DNA of 42,053 nt from Oligoflexia bacterium. Lineage in GTDB: Bacteria > Bdellovibrionota > UBA1018. A model generated the notes under the pieces. The model did no database searches and was not told the DNA's origin. It saw only the letters and a list, made by a program, of their open reading frames with translations. The position numbers and the translations under genes are program-made. Positions 18,435 through 27,212 of the stretch are shown one piece after another. The stretch is taken from the NCBI GenBank assembly GCA_014378465.1, contig JACMNQ010000043.1:1-42053 (forward strand), written 5' to 3'. Within the stretch, counting starts at the first letter, position 1. Every line of letters begins with the position of its first letter.

Positions 18435-19502
18435 TCACCATTTATAGGAAAGGGCAATTTCAGAGAAAGTGCCGCTGTCGAATCCAATGGCAGGACTGTC
18501 GATGTTTTCAGTACCAGCGCTGCCAGCGGCAGAGTTGGATGATCCGAATGCCCAATCCACGTCCACTTTGTTTGCGTGAACGGTAGCGCCGACGCGGCCA
18601 GTGGTATCGTCAGTCTGGGTGCCAGTTCCGGAGGTCTTGTTCATCAGCTTGTAGCGAATGCCTGCACGGAGGGTCAACCAGGTGGCTGCATCGCCTTCGA
18701 TTGCAACGTCCACTGGGATCACGTTACGGGTGGAGGCGAAGTTTCCGCTGAACTTGCTGTGAAAGTAGGAGAGAGCGTAAACCAGACGTGCGCCTTCAGC
18801 GAGCTTGGTGTTACGACCGATACCACCACCGATGATGGTATCTTTTTCGTTATTGGTGAGAGTGTTGGCCTTGAGCTGGCGAAACGCCGCATAAGGAGTG
18901 AACTCACCCATGCGGTATTTGGTACCGATGGTGAAATCCTTCGTGGTTCTGTCAGCAGCGCCAGTGACTTTCTGTGCGCCTTTGATCTTGTAGTTCACGA
19001 ATGGCTCGAGATCCATGTACACGATACCGGCGCGGAGAACGAGGTCGTTGAAACCACCGTTTGCGCTGGAGTTGTTATAAGTGGCGCCCAGTCCCCATTT
19101 CACACCCATATCGCCGCCGATGATGACATCAATCGGGCGAGTCTGGCTGGAGTCAAAATTATATGCGTTCAGACTGTTTACAGCATTTGTTCCGCCAGTC
19201 TGTGAACTTGCGCGGTTCATGAAGACACCAAGATTGAAGTTCGTCAGGCTGGTCACGAAACCGCCCTGGGCTCCGCGAGTGTTGCCATTGGACTTTTCAA
19301 TGATCGCCCAGTTCTTGAAATCGTTGACGTAGGCTGGATTGTAAAAAATATTGTAGGCGTGATCGTAGAAAAACGATCCATCCTGAAGGATCAGGCCTGC
19401 GTCGCCGGTTCCCATCACGCTCTGGCGTGCACGAGATGCGAATGCGTTTGAACCTGCGATCATGCTGACGAGTAAGCAGAGAGCTAAAATACGTTTATTC
19501 AT
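18435..19502 (-). CDS. Putative outer-membrane beta-barrel protein (porin-like), unknown family
   Basis: 355 residues. Signal peptide MNKRILALCLLVSMIAGSNA with probable cleavage after AFA. The mature protein is rich in alternating polar/hydrophobic strands, Asn and Gly, with almost no Cys, and ends in SYKW. A terminal aromatic residue after a strand is the usual BAM recognition feature of outer-membrane barrels. Internal start 19502 is preferred because agagggg lies about 10 bases upstream. The frame stays open to 19586, but that longer version adds a second hydrophobic stretch in front of a complete signal peptide. It is monocistronic, with the shared terminator at its 3' end. Function not recognised. 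Confidence 0.78.
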   Translation of the reverse strand: MNKRILALCLLVSMIAGSNAFASRARQSVMGTGDAGLILQDGSFFYDHAYNIFYNPAYVNDFKNWAIIEKSNGNTRGAQGGFVTSLTNFNLGVFMNRASSQTGGTNAVNSLNAYNFDSSQTRPIDVIIGGDMGVKWGLGATYNNSSANGGFNDLVLRAGIVYMDLEPFVNYKIKGAQKVTGAADRTTKDFTIGTKYRMGEFTPYAAFRQLKANTLTNNEKDTIIGGGIGRNTKLAEGARLVYALSYFHSKFSGNFASTRNVIPVDVAIEGDAATWLTLRAGIRYKLMNKTSGTGTQTDDTTGRVGATVHANKVDVDWAFGSSNSAAGSAGTENIDSPAIGFDSGTFSEIALSYKW

Positions 19503-19954
19503 CGAGAAAATTCCCCTCTTGAAAGAGTTGTAACTGAAACAAGCACCTGCAATCACAACAAGGCAGAGCCAGCTCAGAACCATCATGGGTCCATTCAGGC
19601 GGCAGGCAGTCCGAAAGAAGAGGAGGTGAGATGCAGTTGCTCCGAACCGATCCGTGGTTCAGGTGATGTACATTCGTACGCGAAGTCAGTTGGCTGCAGA
19701 GCAGCTTTTCCAAAAATGCGTACACCTCGAGGTCTTTCAAACTGTACTGCTATTGTCAGAAGAGCGAATGCTTATGGAATGAGACTGCATCCGGCTTGAG
19801 TGCGTGTCAACTAATAAACAGTCCTGTTTAGTCGCGTTAAGAATGAGGATTGAAAACGAAATGAGGACAGAAGGAATACAGTCGCGCGTTTATCCCTCAT
19901 TCTCCGCGAAATTCACGCTCCGCTTTTTGAATTTTGATTTCGCGAGTGGCGCGA
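19503..19954. other. 452-base intergenic region with few clear signals
   Basis: Both flanking genes point left, so this should hold the promoter of the barrel gene, though I see no good pair of boxes. On the + strand aggaggtgag (19621-19630), a near-perfect Shine-Dalgarno, precedes an ATG and an 11-codon frame (19631-19666). A small hairpin gctgc-aga-gcagc with tttt follows (19693-19709). A palindrome taaacag-tc-ctgttta (19815-19830) looks operator-like. No longer gene is supported. Confidence 0.4.
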
Positions 19955-20956
19955 TCAGGCTTTCAATTCATGTTCACGCGATTGCAACGCCACATAAGCT
20001 CCGCCCAGAAGACCGGCGTTGTTGTGAAGGCACGAGATCACGAGCTTCGGAAGAAGATCCTTTCCGATGCGTCTCCGCTCAAGAAGTTTTTCGAGATGCA
20101 CTTTCGTCTGCTTGAGAAAGAGATCCGAGGCGGCCGCGAAACTTCCGGTGAAGATGACGATCTCAGGCGAGTAGAGGACTGCGAAGTTGTGAAGCGCCGA
20201 CGCCATCTGCAGCGCATACTCTTCGAACGCCGCGAGTGCGCGCGGATCCCGTTTTCTCGCGAGATCCGCGATGTCCTTCGTGCTGAGCTCCGAATCCCCG
20301 AACCGGGTACGCGCTCTTCGGGTGAAATTGCGACCGGAAAGATAAGCTTCAGCGCAACCGAAATTCCCACAGCCGCATGGGGCGGTTCGATCTCCGTAGC
20401 CGATGATCACGTGACCTCCTTCGGGATGCATCATCTGACCTGCACGAACCAATTGACCATTCGCGATCACGCCGATGCCAAGTCCGGTCCCGAGCGTCAG
20501 GATGATGGCGTTGTCATGGTTCCTGGCAGCGCCCATCCAGTGTTCAGCCAGGATCGCTGCAGCGGCATCATTTTCGAGCGTCACCGGAAGTTTGAGTCTC
20601 CTTGAGAGGATCGAAGCGATGGGAACCGCACCCCAGCTGCCTTGTTCGCTCGTGAAGTTAGTCGGGTCAAGGAGCACCCCTTTTTCGGGGTCCAGTGGGC
20701 CTGCCGAGGCGATTCCGGCTCTCTCGATGGACGGAAAATCGCGGATGAAGTTCTTGCCCAGAAGCACCAGTTGATTGAGAACCGCAGCTTTTCCTTTTTC
20801 AATCACGACGGGTTCGCGGATCTCCGCCAGAATCTTGCCTGCTGAATCCACGACACCGACGGAAACTTTGGTGCCTCCGAGATCATAGGCCAGGATGAGC
20901 GGGAGTTTCTTGGCGCGAGACGAAACCTTTTTTTTTCTGAGTACTTTCAGGGCCAT
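19955..20956 (-). CDS. ROK-family sugar kinase (glucokinase/N-acetylhexosamine kinase type)
   Basis: 333 residues. ATP-binding DLGGTK near residue 25, sugar-site LENDAAAA, GTGLGIGV, EGGH and the zinc-binding CGCGNFGCAEAYLSG identify an active ROK kinase rather than a ROK repressor, since no HTH domain precedes it. It should phosphorylate glucose or a related hexose with ATP in the cytoplasm; the exact sugar is not readable. The first 17 residues are Lys/Arg-rich, and codons 7-10 contain nine A in a row (20936-20928 on the minus strand). The start lies 8 bases from the start of ftsK on the other strand. Confidence 0.9.
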   Translation of the reverse strand: MALKVLRKKKVSSRAKKLPLILAYDLGGTKVSVGVVDSAGKILAEIREPVVIEKGKAAVLNQLVLLGKNFIRDFPSIERAGIASAGPLDPEKGVLLDPTNFTSEQGSWGAVPIASILSRRLKLPVTLENDAAAAILAEHWMGAARNHDNAIILTLGTGLGIGVIANGQLVRAGQMMHPEGGHVIIGYGDRTAPCGCGNFGCAEAYLSGRNFTRRARTRFGDSELSTKDIADLARKRDPRALAAFEEYALQMASALHNFAVLYSPEIVIFTGSFAAASDLFLKQTKVHLEKLLERRRIGKDLLPKLVISCLHNNAGLLGGAYVALQSREHELKA

Positions 20957-20964
20957 AAATCAGC

Positions 20965-23772
20965 ATGTACCATAGTGTAATGGAAAAGAGACACGGAAGT
21001 TCACTCGTACACGCTGCAAAGGGCAAGCCCAGCAGTCGAGCAGGCCAGGCAGGCCTCAACGGCAAACATTTAGGAGTCGAAGTCGGAAGCATTCTGATTT
21101 TTGCAGTGGGGGTGTTTGCAGTTGCCGCCCTGTTCACCTACGCTCCGAATGACCCTTCGTTTTTCACCAACTCGCATGATGCAGCGAGAAATGCGTGTGG
21201 AAAAGTCGGAGCCTACATGGCTTCAGGCATGCTCGAGTGTTTCGGCCTGGGAGCCTTTCTGCTTCCGGCATCACTCTTCTTCATTGCCGCGACCATCTTC
21301 AAACGTGAAGGGTCCCTGAGGCTCTGGGGAACTCTAGGCGGCATGGTCATAGCTGTCATGTCTCTCACCGTTTTCCTGACCCTTCAGTGGAAGTACTGGC
21401 CTTATGCGGGAACCTTGCTTCTGACAGGTGGCGCATTCGGCGTCTGGTTCGCCGAACTTCTCATTCGACAGTTCAACTCAGTGGGCTCCTCCATTGTTTC
21501 GCTTCTGATCTTCTGCGTCGCGATCGCACTCTCGACTCCCGTGAGCGTCGCTCACATGGGTGCTCAAGTGATTCGCGCTCTGAGAGATACTGTCGGCGTG
21601 GCGGTTGTTCGCGGTACCAAAGTGGTGCTGGCCTACCTCGCATTTCTGCTCGGAATGCTTGCCATGCGGGCAGCTCATGCTGCAGGCGATGTGATGCAGC
21701 AGATTCTTGAATCCGCGATCCGTCAGGCAAAAGCGCGCAAGGAAAATGCCCATCCTGGCGCTCCGGGGGCCTCACGAGTCAAGAAGGCGAGCGTCATCGA
21801 AATCGAAGGCAGCAATGAGGATTCCGATGAGGAGTCTGGTGATGACGAGATCGAGGATGCCGAGATCATTGAAGCGGGAGCCGCTTCGACTCGGACTCCT
21901 AAAGAAAAGAAATCCGCCAAAGAATTCAAAGACGCCAGAGGCCAGCCATCGAAAGTCATTCCGGTCCTGGGCGCTGACATCCAGGAAGTGCCCAACGCAC
22001 TTCCTGAGCTCGAGGGAAAAGTCCCCGCACTTTCGACCGCCGCCCAGATCCGCAAGGAAATGGCTTCGCGCGAGCTCGAGATCACGCCTCAGATTCTGCC
22101 TCCTGAAGCTCAACAGGAACTCGGCATCGAGGAAATCGCTCACGCCGCTGAACAGTCTCTTCAGTCCGCGCAACCGAAGGCGCCCCGTGCTTCGATGGCG
22201 AACCGCGAGCTTCCGAGAATGGCCCGTTCCGCCCGTCCGGGCAAACGCAGTCAATGGGCTCTGCCTTCACTGGAGTTTCTGAGAAAGCCACCGAAGGTCG
22301 AAGCCAACATCAACAAGGAACGCCTCCTTGCCAACTCCCAGATTTTGAGACAGAAGTTCGCTGACTTCGGAATTGATGGCGAAGTGACTGCCGTTCGTCC
22401 TGGACCGGTCATCACTCTCTATGAATTCAAACCGGGTCCGGGTGTGAAGGTTTCCCGCATCGCTTCCCTCGCGGACGATCTTTCGATGGCTCTTTCCGCG
22501 CAGAGCGTGCGTATTCTCGCCCCGCTGCCCGGCAAGTCCGTGGTCGGGATCGAGATCCCAAGCGATGTGCGTGAGACGGTATATTTCCGCGAATTCCTGC
22601 AGCATCCGGATTTTCACGGCACGAAGCACGCGATCCCGGTCGCGATGGGCAAGGACATCGGCGGCGGAACTTACCTCTCCGATCTCGCGCGCATGCCTCA
22701 TCTTCTCTGCGCCGGTCAGACCGGTTCCGGAAAATCAGTTTTCATGAACGGACTCATCTGTTCGCTGCTTTACCGTTACACTCCGGATGAACTTCGCATG
22801 ATCCTGATCGATCCCAAGTTCATCGAGTTCAGAGCGTATGCGGACATTCCTCATCTCCTTCTGCCAGTCGTGGATGATCCGAAACTCGCCGCCACCGCGC
22901 TCAAGTGGGGCGTGCGAGAAATGGAGAGACGCTACCGCATTCTGGCCATGATGGGCGCGAGAAATCTCGCGACTTTCAATCAGAAGGTGGATGAGATGGG
23001 TGCGGACGTCGTCCGTGACCTCCTGTTTGCGCCTGAGAATCAGCCCGAAGGCATGGAGAAAATGTCAGGTGGGGACTGGATTGAAGCGTTCGAGCCGGAT
23101 GAAAATGGTTTCCCGAAAGTCGCCAAGCTTCCTTATATCGTCGTCATCATCGATGAGTTGGCCGACCTGATGATGATCGCCAAGAAGGAAGTCGAAGTTT
23201 CGATCGCGCGCATCGCTCAAAAGGCTCGCGCCGCTGGAATTCATCTCGTGATCGCGACTCAGCGTCCATCCACGGACGTCGTGACCGGATTGATCAAAGC
23301 CAATCTGCCTTCGCGGGTTTCTTTCTCACTCGCCAGTTACATCGATTCGAAGACGATTCTGGACCGTGCCGGTGCCGAGCGACTGCTGGGGCAGGGGGAC
23401 ATGCTTTTCATTCCTCCGGGCACTTCGCAGCTCACTCGACTTCACGGAGCATTCGTGGACGATGATGAGATCGGCAAGATCGCCAGCTTTCTCAAAGCTC
23501 AGGGCAAACCCGCCTACCGAGACGACATTCTCGTCGACGAAGAAGAAGGCGGAGCCGACGGAGACGAGGGTGGCGAGGATGATGACGATGACGCACTCTT
23601 TCAGGAAGCCCTTGAACTGGTCAAAAGATCCGGCCACGCTTCCGCAAGCTTCTTGCAGCGTCATTTGAAAGTGGGATACAACCGTGCTGCGAGGATGATT
23701 GAAACGATGGAGAATCGTGGGATCGTCGGGCCCGCGGACGGAGCCCGTCCACGCGAGGTACTGGTTCGATAA
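20965..23772 (+). CDS. ftsK: FtsK/SpoIIIE DNA translocase
   Basis: 935 residues. The N-terminal part has about four membrane segments (about 45-210), followed by an acidic and charged linker (about 250-420) and the RecA-like motor. Walker A GQTGSGKS starts at residue 584; Walker B is IIDELAD with D730-E731; [18 protein letters not shown] is typical of the family. An acidic run near 855-875 precedes the C-terminal winged-helix gamma domain (about 875-935) that reads chromosome polarity sequences and in other bacteria contacts XerD. It pumps chromosome ends at the septum. No ribosome site stands out for ATG 20965 or the in-frame ATG at 20980, so the exact start is uncertain. It diverges from the ROK gene with almost no gap. 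Confidence 0.93.
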   Translation: MYHSVMEKRHGSSLVHAAKGKPSSRAGQAGLNGKHLGVEVGSILIFAVGVFAVAALFTYAPNDPSFFTNSHDAARNACGKVGAYMASGMLECFGLGAFLLPASLFFIAATIFKREGSLRLWGTLGGMVIAVMSLTVFLTLQWKYWPYAGTLLLTGGAFGVWFAELLIRQFNSVGSSIVSLLIFCVAIALSTPVSVAHMGAQVIRALRDTVGVAVVRGTKVVLAYLAFLLGMLAMRAAHAAGDVMQQILESAIRQAKARKENAHPGAPGASRVKKASVIEIEGSNEDSDEESGDDEIEDAEIIEAGAASTRTPKEKKSAKEFKDARGQPSKVIPVLGADIQEVPNALPELEGKVPALSTAAQIRKEMASRELEITPQILPPEAQQELGIEEIAHAAEQSLQSAQPKAPRASMANRELPRMARSARPGKRSQWALPSLEFLRKPPKVEANINKERLLANSQILRQKFADFGIDGEVTAVRPGPVITLYEFKPGPGVKVSRIASLADDLSMALSAQSVRILAPLPGKSVVGIEIPSDVRETVYFREFLQHPDFHGTKHAIPVAMGKDIGGGTYLSDLARMPHLLCAGQTGSGKSVFMNGLICSLLYRYTPDELRMILIDPKFIEFRAYADIPHLLLPVVDDPKLAATALKWGVREMERRYRILAMMGARNLATFNQKVDEMGADVVRDLLFAPENQPEGMEKMSGGDWIEAFEPDENGFPKVAKLPYIVVIIDELADLMMIAKKEVEVSIARIAQKARAAGIHLVIATQRPSTDVVTGLIKANLPSRVSFSLASYIDSKTILDRAGAERLLGQGDMLFIPPGTSQLTRLHGAFVDDDEIGKIASFLKAQGKPAYRDDILVDEEEGGADGDEGGEDDDDDALFQEALELVKRSGHASASFLQRHLKVGYNRAARMIETMENRGIVGPADGARPREVLVR

Positions 23773-23821
23773 GCATTTCGCTCAGGAGAAGTTGGGCTGA
23801 GATGTTTCGAAAGGTGAGATT

Positions 23822-24112
23822 TTGAGAGTCCGTTCCGTTTTACTTTTCACACTGGTTTTCGTGGCATTCCTGAATGCACCGCGATTGCATGCTGAAGAGT
23901 CGACAGACGCGGAGGCGCCCGCCTCTCAGGTCGAGTCTGCGGAGTCGTCACCCTCGAAAGCAACCGCTCCTTCCGCTCAACCCAAGAGAGGCAAACGCCC
24001 TGGTGAAAAAGAAACAGACGGCAGCCAAGCCCCCAATCGCTTCGAAGCGGACACGGTCATCAAAAGCAAGTACCGCGTCGATGGACAGCCCCTCGAAGTG
24101 GATCCGGATTAA
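23822..24112 (+). CDS. Small secreted protein of unknown function, overlapping the next gene
   Basis: 96 residues from a TTG with aggtga about 8 bases upstream. The signal peptide is VLLFTLVFVAFLNAPRLHA, then a low-complexity Ala/Ser/Glu/Lys-rich tail. No family recognised. It lies 49 bases after ftsK. The 3' end overlaps the frame of the nucleotidyltransferase that follows. Codon choice looks natural in this frame, while the overlapping frame reads as an Arg/Pro/Ser-rich string, so I favour this small gene over an extended N-terminus for the next one. Confidence 0.55.
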   Translation: MRVRSVLLFTLVFVAFLNAPRLHAEESTDAEAPASQVESAESSPSKATAPSAQPKRGKRPGEKETDGSQAPNRFEADTVIKSKYRVDGQPLEVDPD

Positions 24113-25448
24113 GGAAACTTTTCAGCTCCCTCAGTACGTGAAGGAAGCGCTTCAAAAGCTCGATGACGCCGGGCACATCGGGTACATCGCGGGCGGCTCC
24201 GTGCGGGACCACCTGCTCAAACGTGCTGCCAAGGATTTTGACATCGCGACGAGCGCGCAGCCGGATGAACTGTCCACGCTCTTTCCTGAAGCCATCACGG
24301 TAGGCAAAGCGTTTGGAGTTCTGAAGATTCCCCTGAAGACTGAGATGAAAGGTGTGGGTCCCGAGTTTCTCGAAATCGCCACCTTCAGACAGGATCTTGA
24401 GTACGAAGATCACCGCCATCCCACCGGAGTGCTCTTTTCAGGTCCCTCGGAAGATGCAAAAAGGCGAGATTTCACGATCAATGGACTTTTCTTTGATCCG
24501 AAGACTTCCCGCATTCTGGATTTCGTGGGGGGGTATGAAGACCTCAAAGCCGGAATTGTCCGCGCCATCGGCGACCCGATGGAACGTTTTGGCGAAGACG
24601 CTCTTCGACTCCTTCGAGCGGTCCGGTTCACGACGTCTCTGGGGTTTCTCCTCGAAGCTCAGACGGCTCAGGCCATCCAGGCTCACAGCCGATTGATCCG
24701 CAAGGTGAGCGCGGAGCGAATTCAATCCGAGCTCAGCCTGATGTGGACGGGAAAAAATCCTCATCTGGCTCTCCAGCTTCTCTCCGAGCTGGGTTTATTG
24801 TCCTGGATTCTGCCGGAAGTGGCTGCACTTCAGAAAGTGGCGCTCGTTCAGCAACCTGATCTCTGGTCCCAGACCCTGAGAGCTACGGAAGTTCTCTCCA
24901 GGCAGGAACCGAACCGGTCCAAGGTCCTCAGCTGGTCCGTGGTTCTACAGGATACAGGCAAGCCCGCCGCCGCACCTCGAACGGAAGCGAAGAACTTCAG
25001 TGGCCACGAAAAAGAGGCTGCTCAAATCGTGCTGGCGCTGTCAGAGCGCCTCAAGATGTCACGCAGTGAAAGTATCACGCTCAGTCTGATGGTGGAAGAG
25101 CAGCCGAAATTCAAGGATGTCTTTCAAATGAGAGAGGCCACGTTGCAGCGCTTCATCAGACAACCCCATTTTGAAGAACTGCTTGCCCTTCACCGAGCTG
25201 TCGCCACTTCCAGCGATGGAAATCTGATGCCCTATCAGTTCTGCAAAGCGCTGCTTGAAGATCTCAAGAATGCGCCGCCCCAGAATGAAATCAAGCTCAT
25301 CGGGGGTGAAGATCTGATCCAGCTTGGATTTCGACCCGGCCCGACATTTTCAGAAATCTTGAAAACCATCGAGGATCTGGCTCTCGAACGCAAACTTCGG
25401 AATAAAGAAGAAGCTCTTGAGTATGTGGTCAAGCATTTTGTCTCGTAA
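24081..25448 (+). CDS. CCA tRNA nucleotidyltransferase / poly(A) polymerase family protein
   Basis: 455 residues from ATG 24081. Class II nucleotidyltransferase head: GGSVRDHLL, the metal-binding DFDIAT, EIATFRQDLEYED and RRDFTINGLFF, followed by the helical neck (GEDALRLLRAVRF) and body. It adds CCA to tRNA or A tails to RNA; family members cannot be split safely by eye. Length matches E. coli PcnB, but the segment after DFD is more CCA-enzyme-like. The frame is open back to 23874, yet that upstream part reads as Arg/Pro/Ser-rich out-of-frame sequence of the secreted gene. GTG 24003 is an alternative start that adds a Lys-rich tail. None has a good ribosome site. Confidence 0.85.
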   Translation: MDSPSKWIRIKETFQLPQYVKEALQKLDDAGHIGYIAGGSVRDHLLKRAAKDFDIATSAQPDELSTLFPEAITVGKAFGVLKIPLKTEMKGVGPEFLEIATFRQDLEYEDHRHPTGVLFSGPSEDAKRRDFTINGLFFDPKTSRILDFVGGYEDLKAGIVRAIGDPMERFGEDALRLLRAVRFTTSLGFLLEAQTAQAIQAHSRLIRKVSAERIQSELSLMWTGKNPHLALQLLSELGLLSWILPEVAALQKVALVQQPDLWSQTLRATEVLSRQEPNRSKVLSWSVVLQDTGKPAAAPRTEAKNFSGHEKEAAQIVLALSERLKMSRSESITLSLMVEEQPKFKDVFQMREATLQRFIRQPHFEELLALHRAVATSSDGNLMPYQFCKALLEDLKNAPPQNEIKLIGGEDLIQLGFRPGPTFSEILKTIEDLALERKLRNKEEALEYVVKHFVS

Positions 25449-25554
25449 ATGTCAGAAACTCGTAATACTCTGAAGCAGCGGACGGTACTTGGTCCAGGAT
25501 TTGTAAACTGAATTGTCACCGCATCATTTTTGAAACTTTAAACAGGAGCATCAC

Positions 25555-25770
25555 ATGAACTTCAAGTTAATCGCTTTGACCTCTTTGGTATTGGTTGCTG
25601 CAGCTTCCGGTTGCACGAAGAAGGAAGAAACCACCACCACCACGAACACCACCACTGCTGCACCGACCGCTGAGTCCACTCCAGCTGCGATGGCCACAAC
25701 CACCACCACCACTGAAGTTTCACCTGTTCCAGTGGCTTCAGAAGCGCCAGCAGCTCCAGCAGCTCACTAA
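25555..25770 (+). CDS. Small Thr/Ala/Pro-rich lipoprotein
   Basis: 71 residues. Signal sequence with a lipobox ending ASGC; the acylated Cys is residue 20. The mature part is only 52 residues, with runs of Thr (TTTTT, TTTTTT), Ala and Pro and no Trp or Tyr, suggesting an unfolded, perhaps surface-exposed tail. The aacaggag ribosome site is well placed. Single gene, followed by a hairpin at 25867-25900. Function unknown; it resembles the abundant tiny lipoproteins of many Gram-negatives only in general form. Confidence 0.8.
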   Translation: MNFKLIALTSLVLVAAASGCTKKEETTTTTNTTTAAPTAESTPAAMATTTTTTEVSPVPVASEAPAAPAAH

Positions 25771-25866
25771 AAGTCGTATGTTCGAATTTCAAAGGGTCAG
25801 TTTCGCATTGCAGTAGGTCCCAAACAAAGTGGACAGGCTGAGCAAAGACCCGATCTGAAATCCTCC

Positions 25867-25900
25867 GGTGCCTCCGATACCATTTCGGGGGCATCCTTTT
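25867..25900 (+). terminator. Probable intrinsic terminator of the small lipoprotein gene
   Basis: Stem 25867-25876 (ggtgcctccg) pairs with 25886-25895 through 10 pairs, two of them G.T, with a 9-base loop, followed by ctttt. It lies about 100 bases after the lipoprotein stop. Confidence 0.5.
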
Positions 25901-26054
25901 CAGGTTCTCCAGTCGTGAAAGCTCGAAGGCCGTCGCACCATCCATCGGCAGGTACCCGTATATCCTCCATTGTCTTTGCATTCGCTGTCATTGCGCCAGG
26001 ACTGAAAAGGAGTGAGACGACGAGTGAAATACGACTCAAGAAGGAGAGGCCCCC

Positions 26055-26237
26055 ATGACCTTGGCCGAGATCATTTTTTTTGCAGTCGCTCTGGCGATAG
26101 TCTACTTGCTGCTGACTCCGCTGCAACGGTATCTTGAGGTTCGGTTTAAAAAAATTTTTAGATCTGTTTCAAGTCGCTCGGAAAAGAGCGTCATAGACAT
26201 CACGGATTACCGTAAGAAGGATAAGGATCAACCATGA
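26055..26237 (+). CDS. 60-residue single-pass membrane protein coupled to the SPFH gene
   Basis: 60 residues: one hydrophobic helix (about 3-22, IIFFAVALAIVYLLL) and a basic cytoplasmic tail ending KKDKDQP. A strong aaggagagg ribosome site precedes the ATG. The stop overlaps the SPFH protein start as atga, so the two are translationally coupled and probably work together, for example as an anchor or small partner. No family recognised. The start of the gene includes a run of eight T (26074-26081). Confidence 0.72.
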   Translation: MTLAEIIFFAVALAIVYLLLTPLQRYLEVRFKKIFRSVSSRSEKSVIDITDYRKKDKDQP

Positions 26238-27148
26238 GTTATACCTACGATTCACCCGAGTTCCTTGCAAAAGTTGTCAGCCGTGCGATTCCGGCACTCT
26301 TGGCGCTGGTCGTGCTGGTAGCTGTCTTCAGCTCCTTTTCGATCATTTCACCTGGGAACACCGGAGTCATTTTCAATGTCTGGACGGGATCACTGAGAAC
26401 TGTTCCGCAAGGGATCGCCTGGAAAATGCCTTGGATCACGCAAGTCCAGAGCTACCCCACTGCGCTTCGAACCTATACGATGGTTCGGCGCTCGGGAGAG
26501 GGATCATCACAGGGCGATGACAGCATTGATCTTCCCACTCGAGAAGGCCAACATATCACGCAAGATATCTCGGTTACCTACAACACATCCGAAGACCGAG
26601 CGGGCCAGGTTTTCAAAGCTTTCAGAGGCGCCGACATCTCGGACATTGAAAATACATTCATTCGCAGAACGATCATCACGGTAGCCCAGAATACTGCTGG
26701 GCAGATGTCTCTGTCCGAAGTGATCTCTTCGAAGAGAAATGAACTTCAGGATAACATTCAGAAGAACCTTTTGGCGGAGCTTGAGAAGATGGGATTTCAT
26801 CTGGACAAGGTGAATCTTGGGGCAAGTCACTTGCCGCAATCACTCGAAACTCAGATGCAGCAGAAGATGGCAGCGCAGCAGCAGGCTCAGCAGGCTGAAT
26901 ATGAGCTGCAGAAGCAGCAAATGCTCGCGAAAGCTGAAGTTGCGAAGGCTGAGGGAGAAGGACAATCGATTCTCGTTCGGGCAAAAGCGCAGGCAGAAGC
27001 GAATCGTCTCCTGCAATCGACCTTGAGTCAGAATTTGATTCAGAGCAAGGCCATTGACAAGTGGGATGGCAGATTGCCGCAAGTCTCGGGCAGTGCCACA
27101 CCCTTCATTGATCTACGTGGAATGAAGGCTGGAAAAGACAAGGAATAG
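26234..27148 (+). CDS. SPFH/prohibitin-like membrane protein
   Basis: 304 residues. One N-terminal membrane helix (about 18-36), then an SPFH/band 7 domain (GNTGVIFN, LPTREGQHITQDISVTYN, and FIRRTIITVAQNTAGQMSLSEV), then a Gln/Ala/Lys-rich coiled coil (about 205-255) and a short tail. Such proteins oligomerise into large membrane-bound ring or cage assemblies and often hold proteases such as FtsH; no protease gene is adjacent here. It is coupled to the upstream 60-residue membrane protein. Closer to prohibitin than to flotillin by length. Confidence 0.87.
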   Translation: MSYTYDSPEFLAKVVSRAIPALLALVVLVAVFSSFSIISPGNTGVIFNVWTGSLRTVPQGIAWKMPWITQVQSYPTALRTYTMVRRSGEGSSQGDDSIDLPTREGQHITQDISVTYNTSEDRAGQVFKAFRGADISDIENTFIRRTIITVAQNTAGQMSLSEVISSKRNELQDNIQKNLLAELEKMGFHLDKVNLGASHLPQSLETQMQQKMAAQQQAQQAEYELQKQQMLAKAEVAKAEGEGQSILVRAKAQAEANRLLQSTLSQNLIQSKAIDKWDGRLPQVSGSATPFIDLRGMKAGKDKE

Positions 27149-27212
27149 GCGTTCCTGCATTTCATGAAGCTCACGGGATGTTGGAGCAGGTGACGATCAC
27201 GGTTTCCTGGCG

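Noticed and set aside
18435..19586. Longer version of the barrel protein starting at 19586
   Set aside because: It adds a second hydrophobic stretch before a complete signal peptide, while ATG 19502 has a much better ribosome site.
19804..20115. 103-codon + strand frame, GTG start
   Set aside because: Mostly antisense to the ROK kinase end; no ribosome site or family features.
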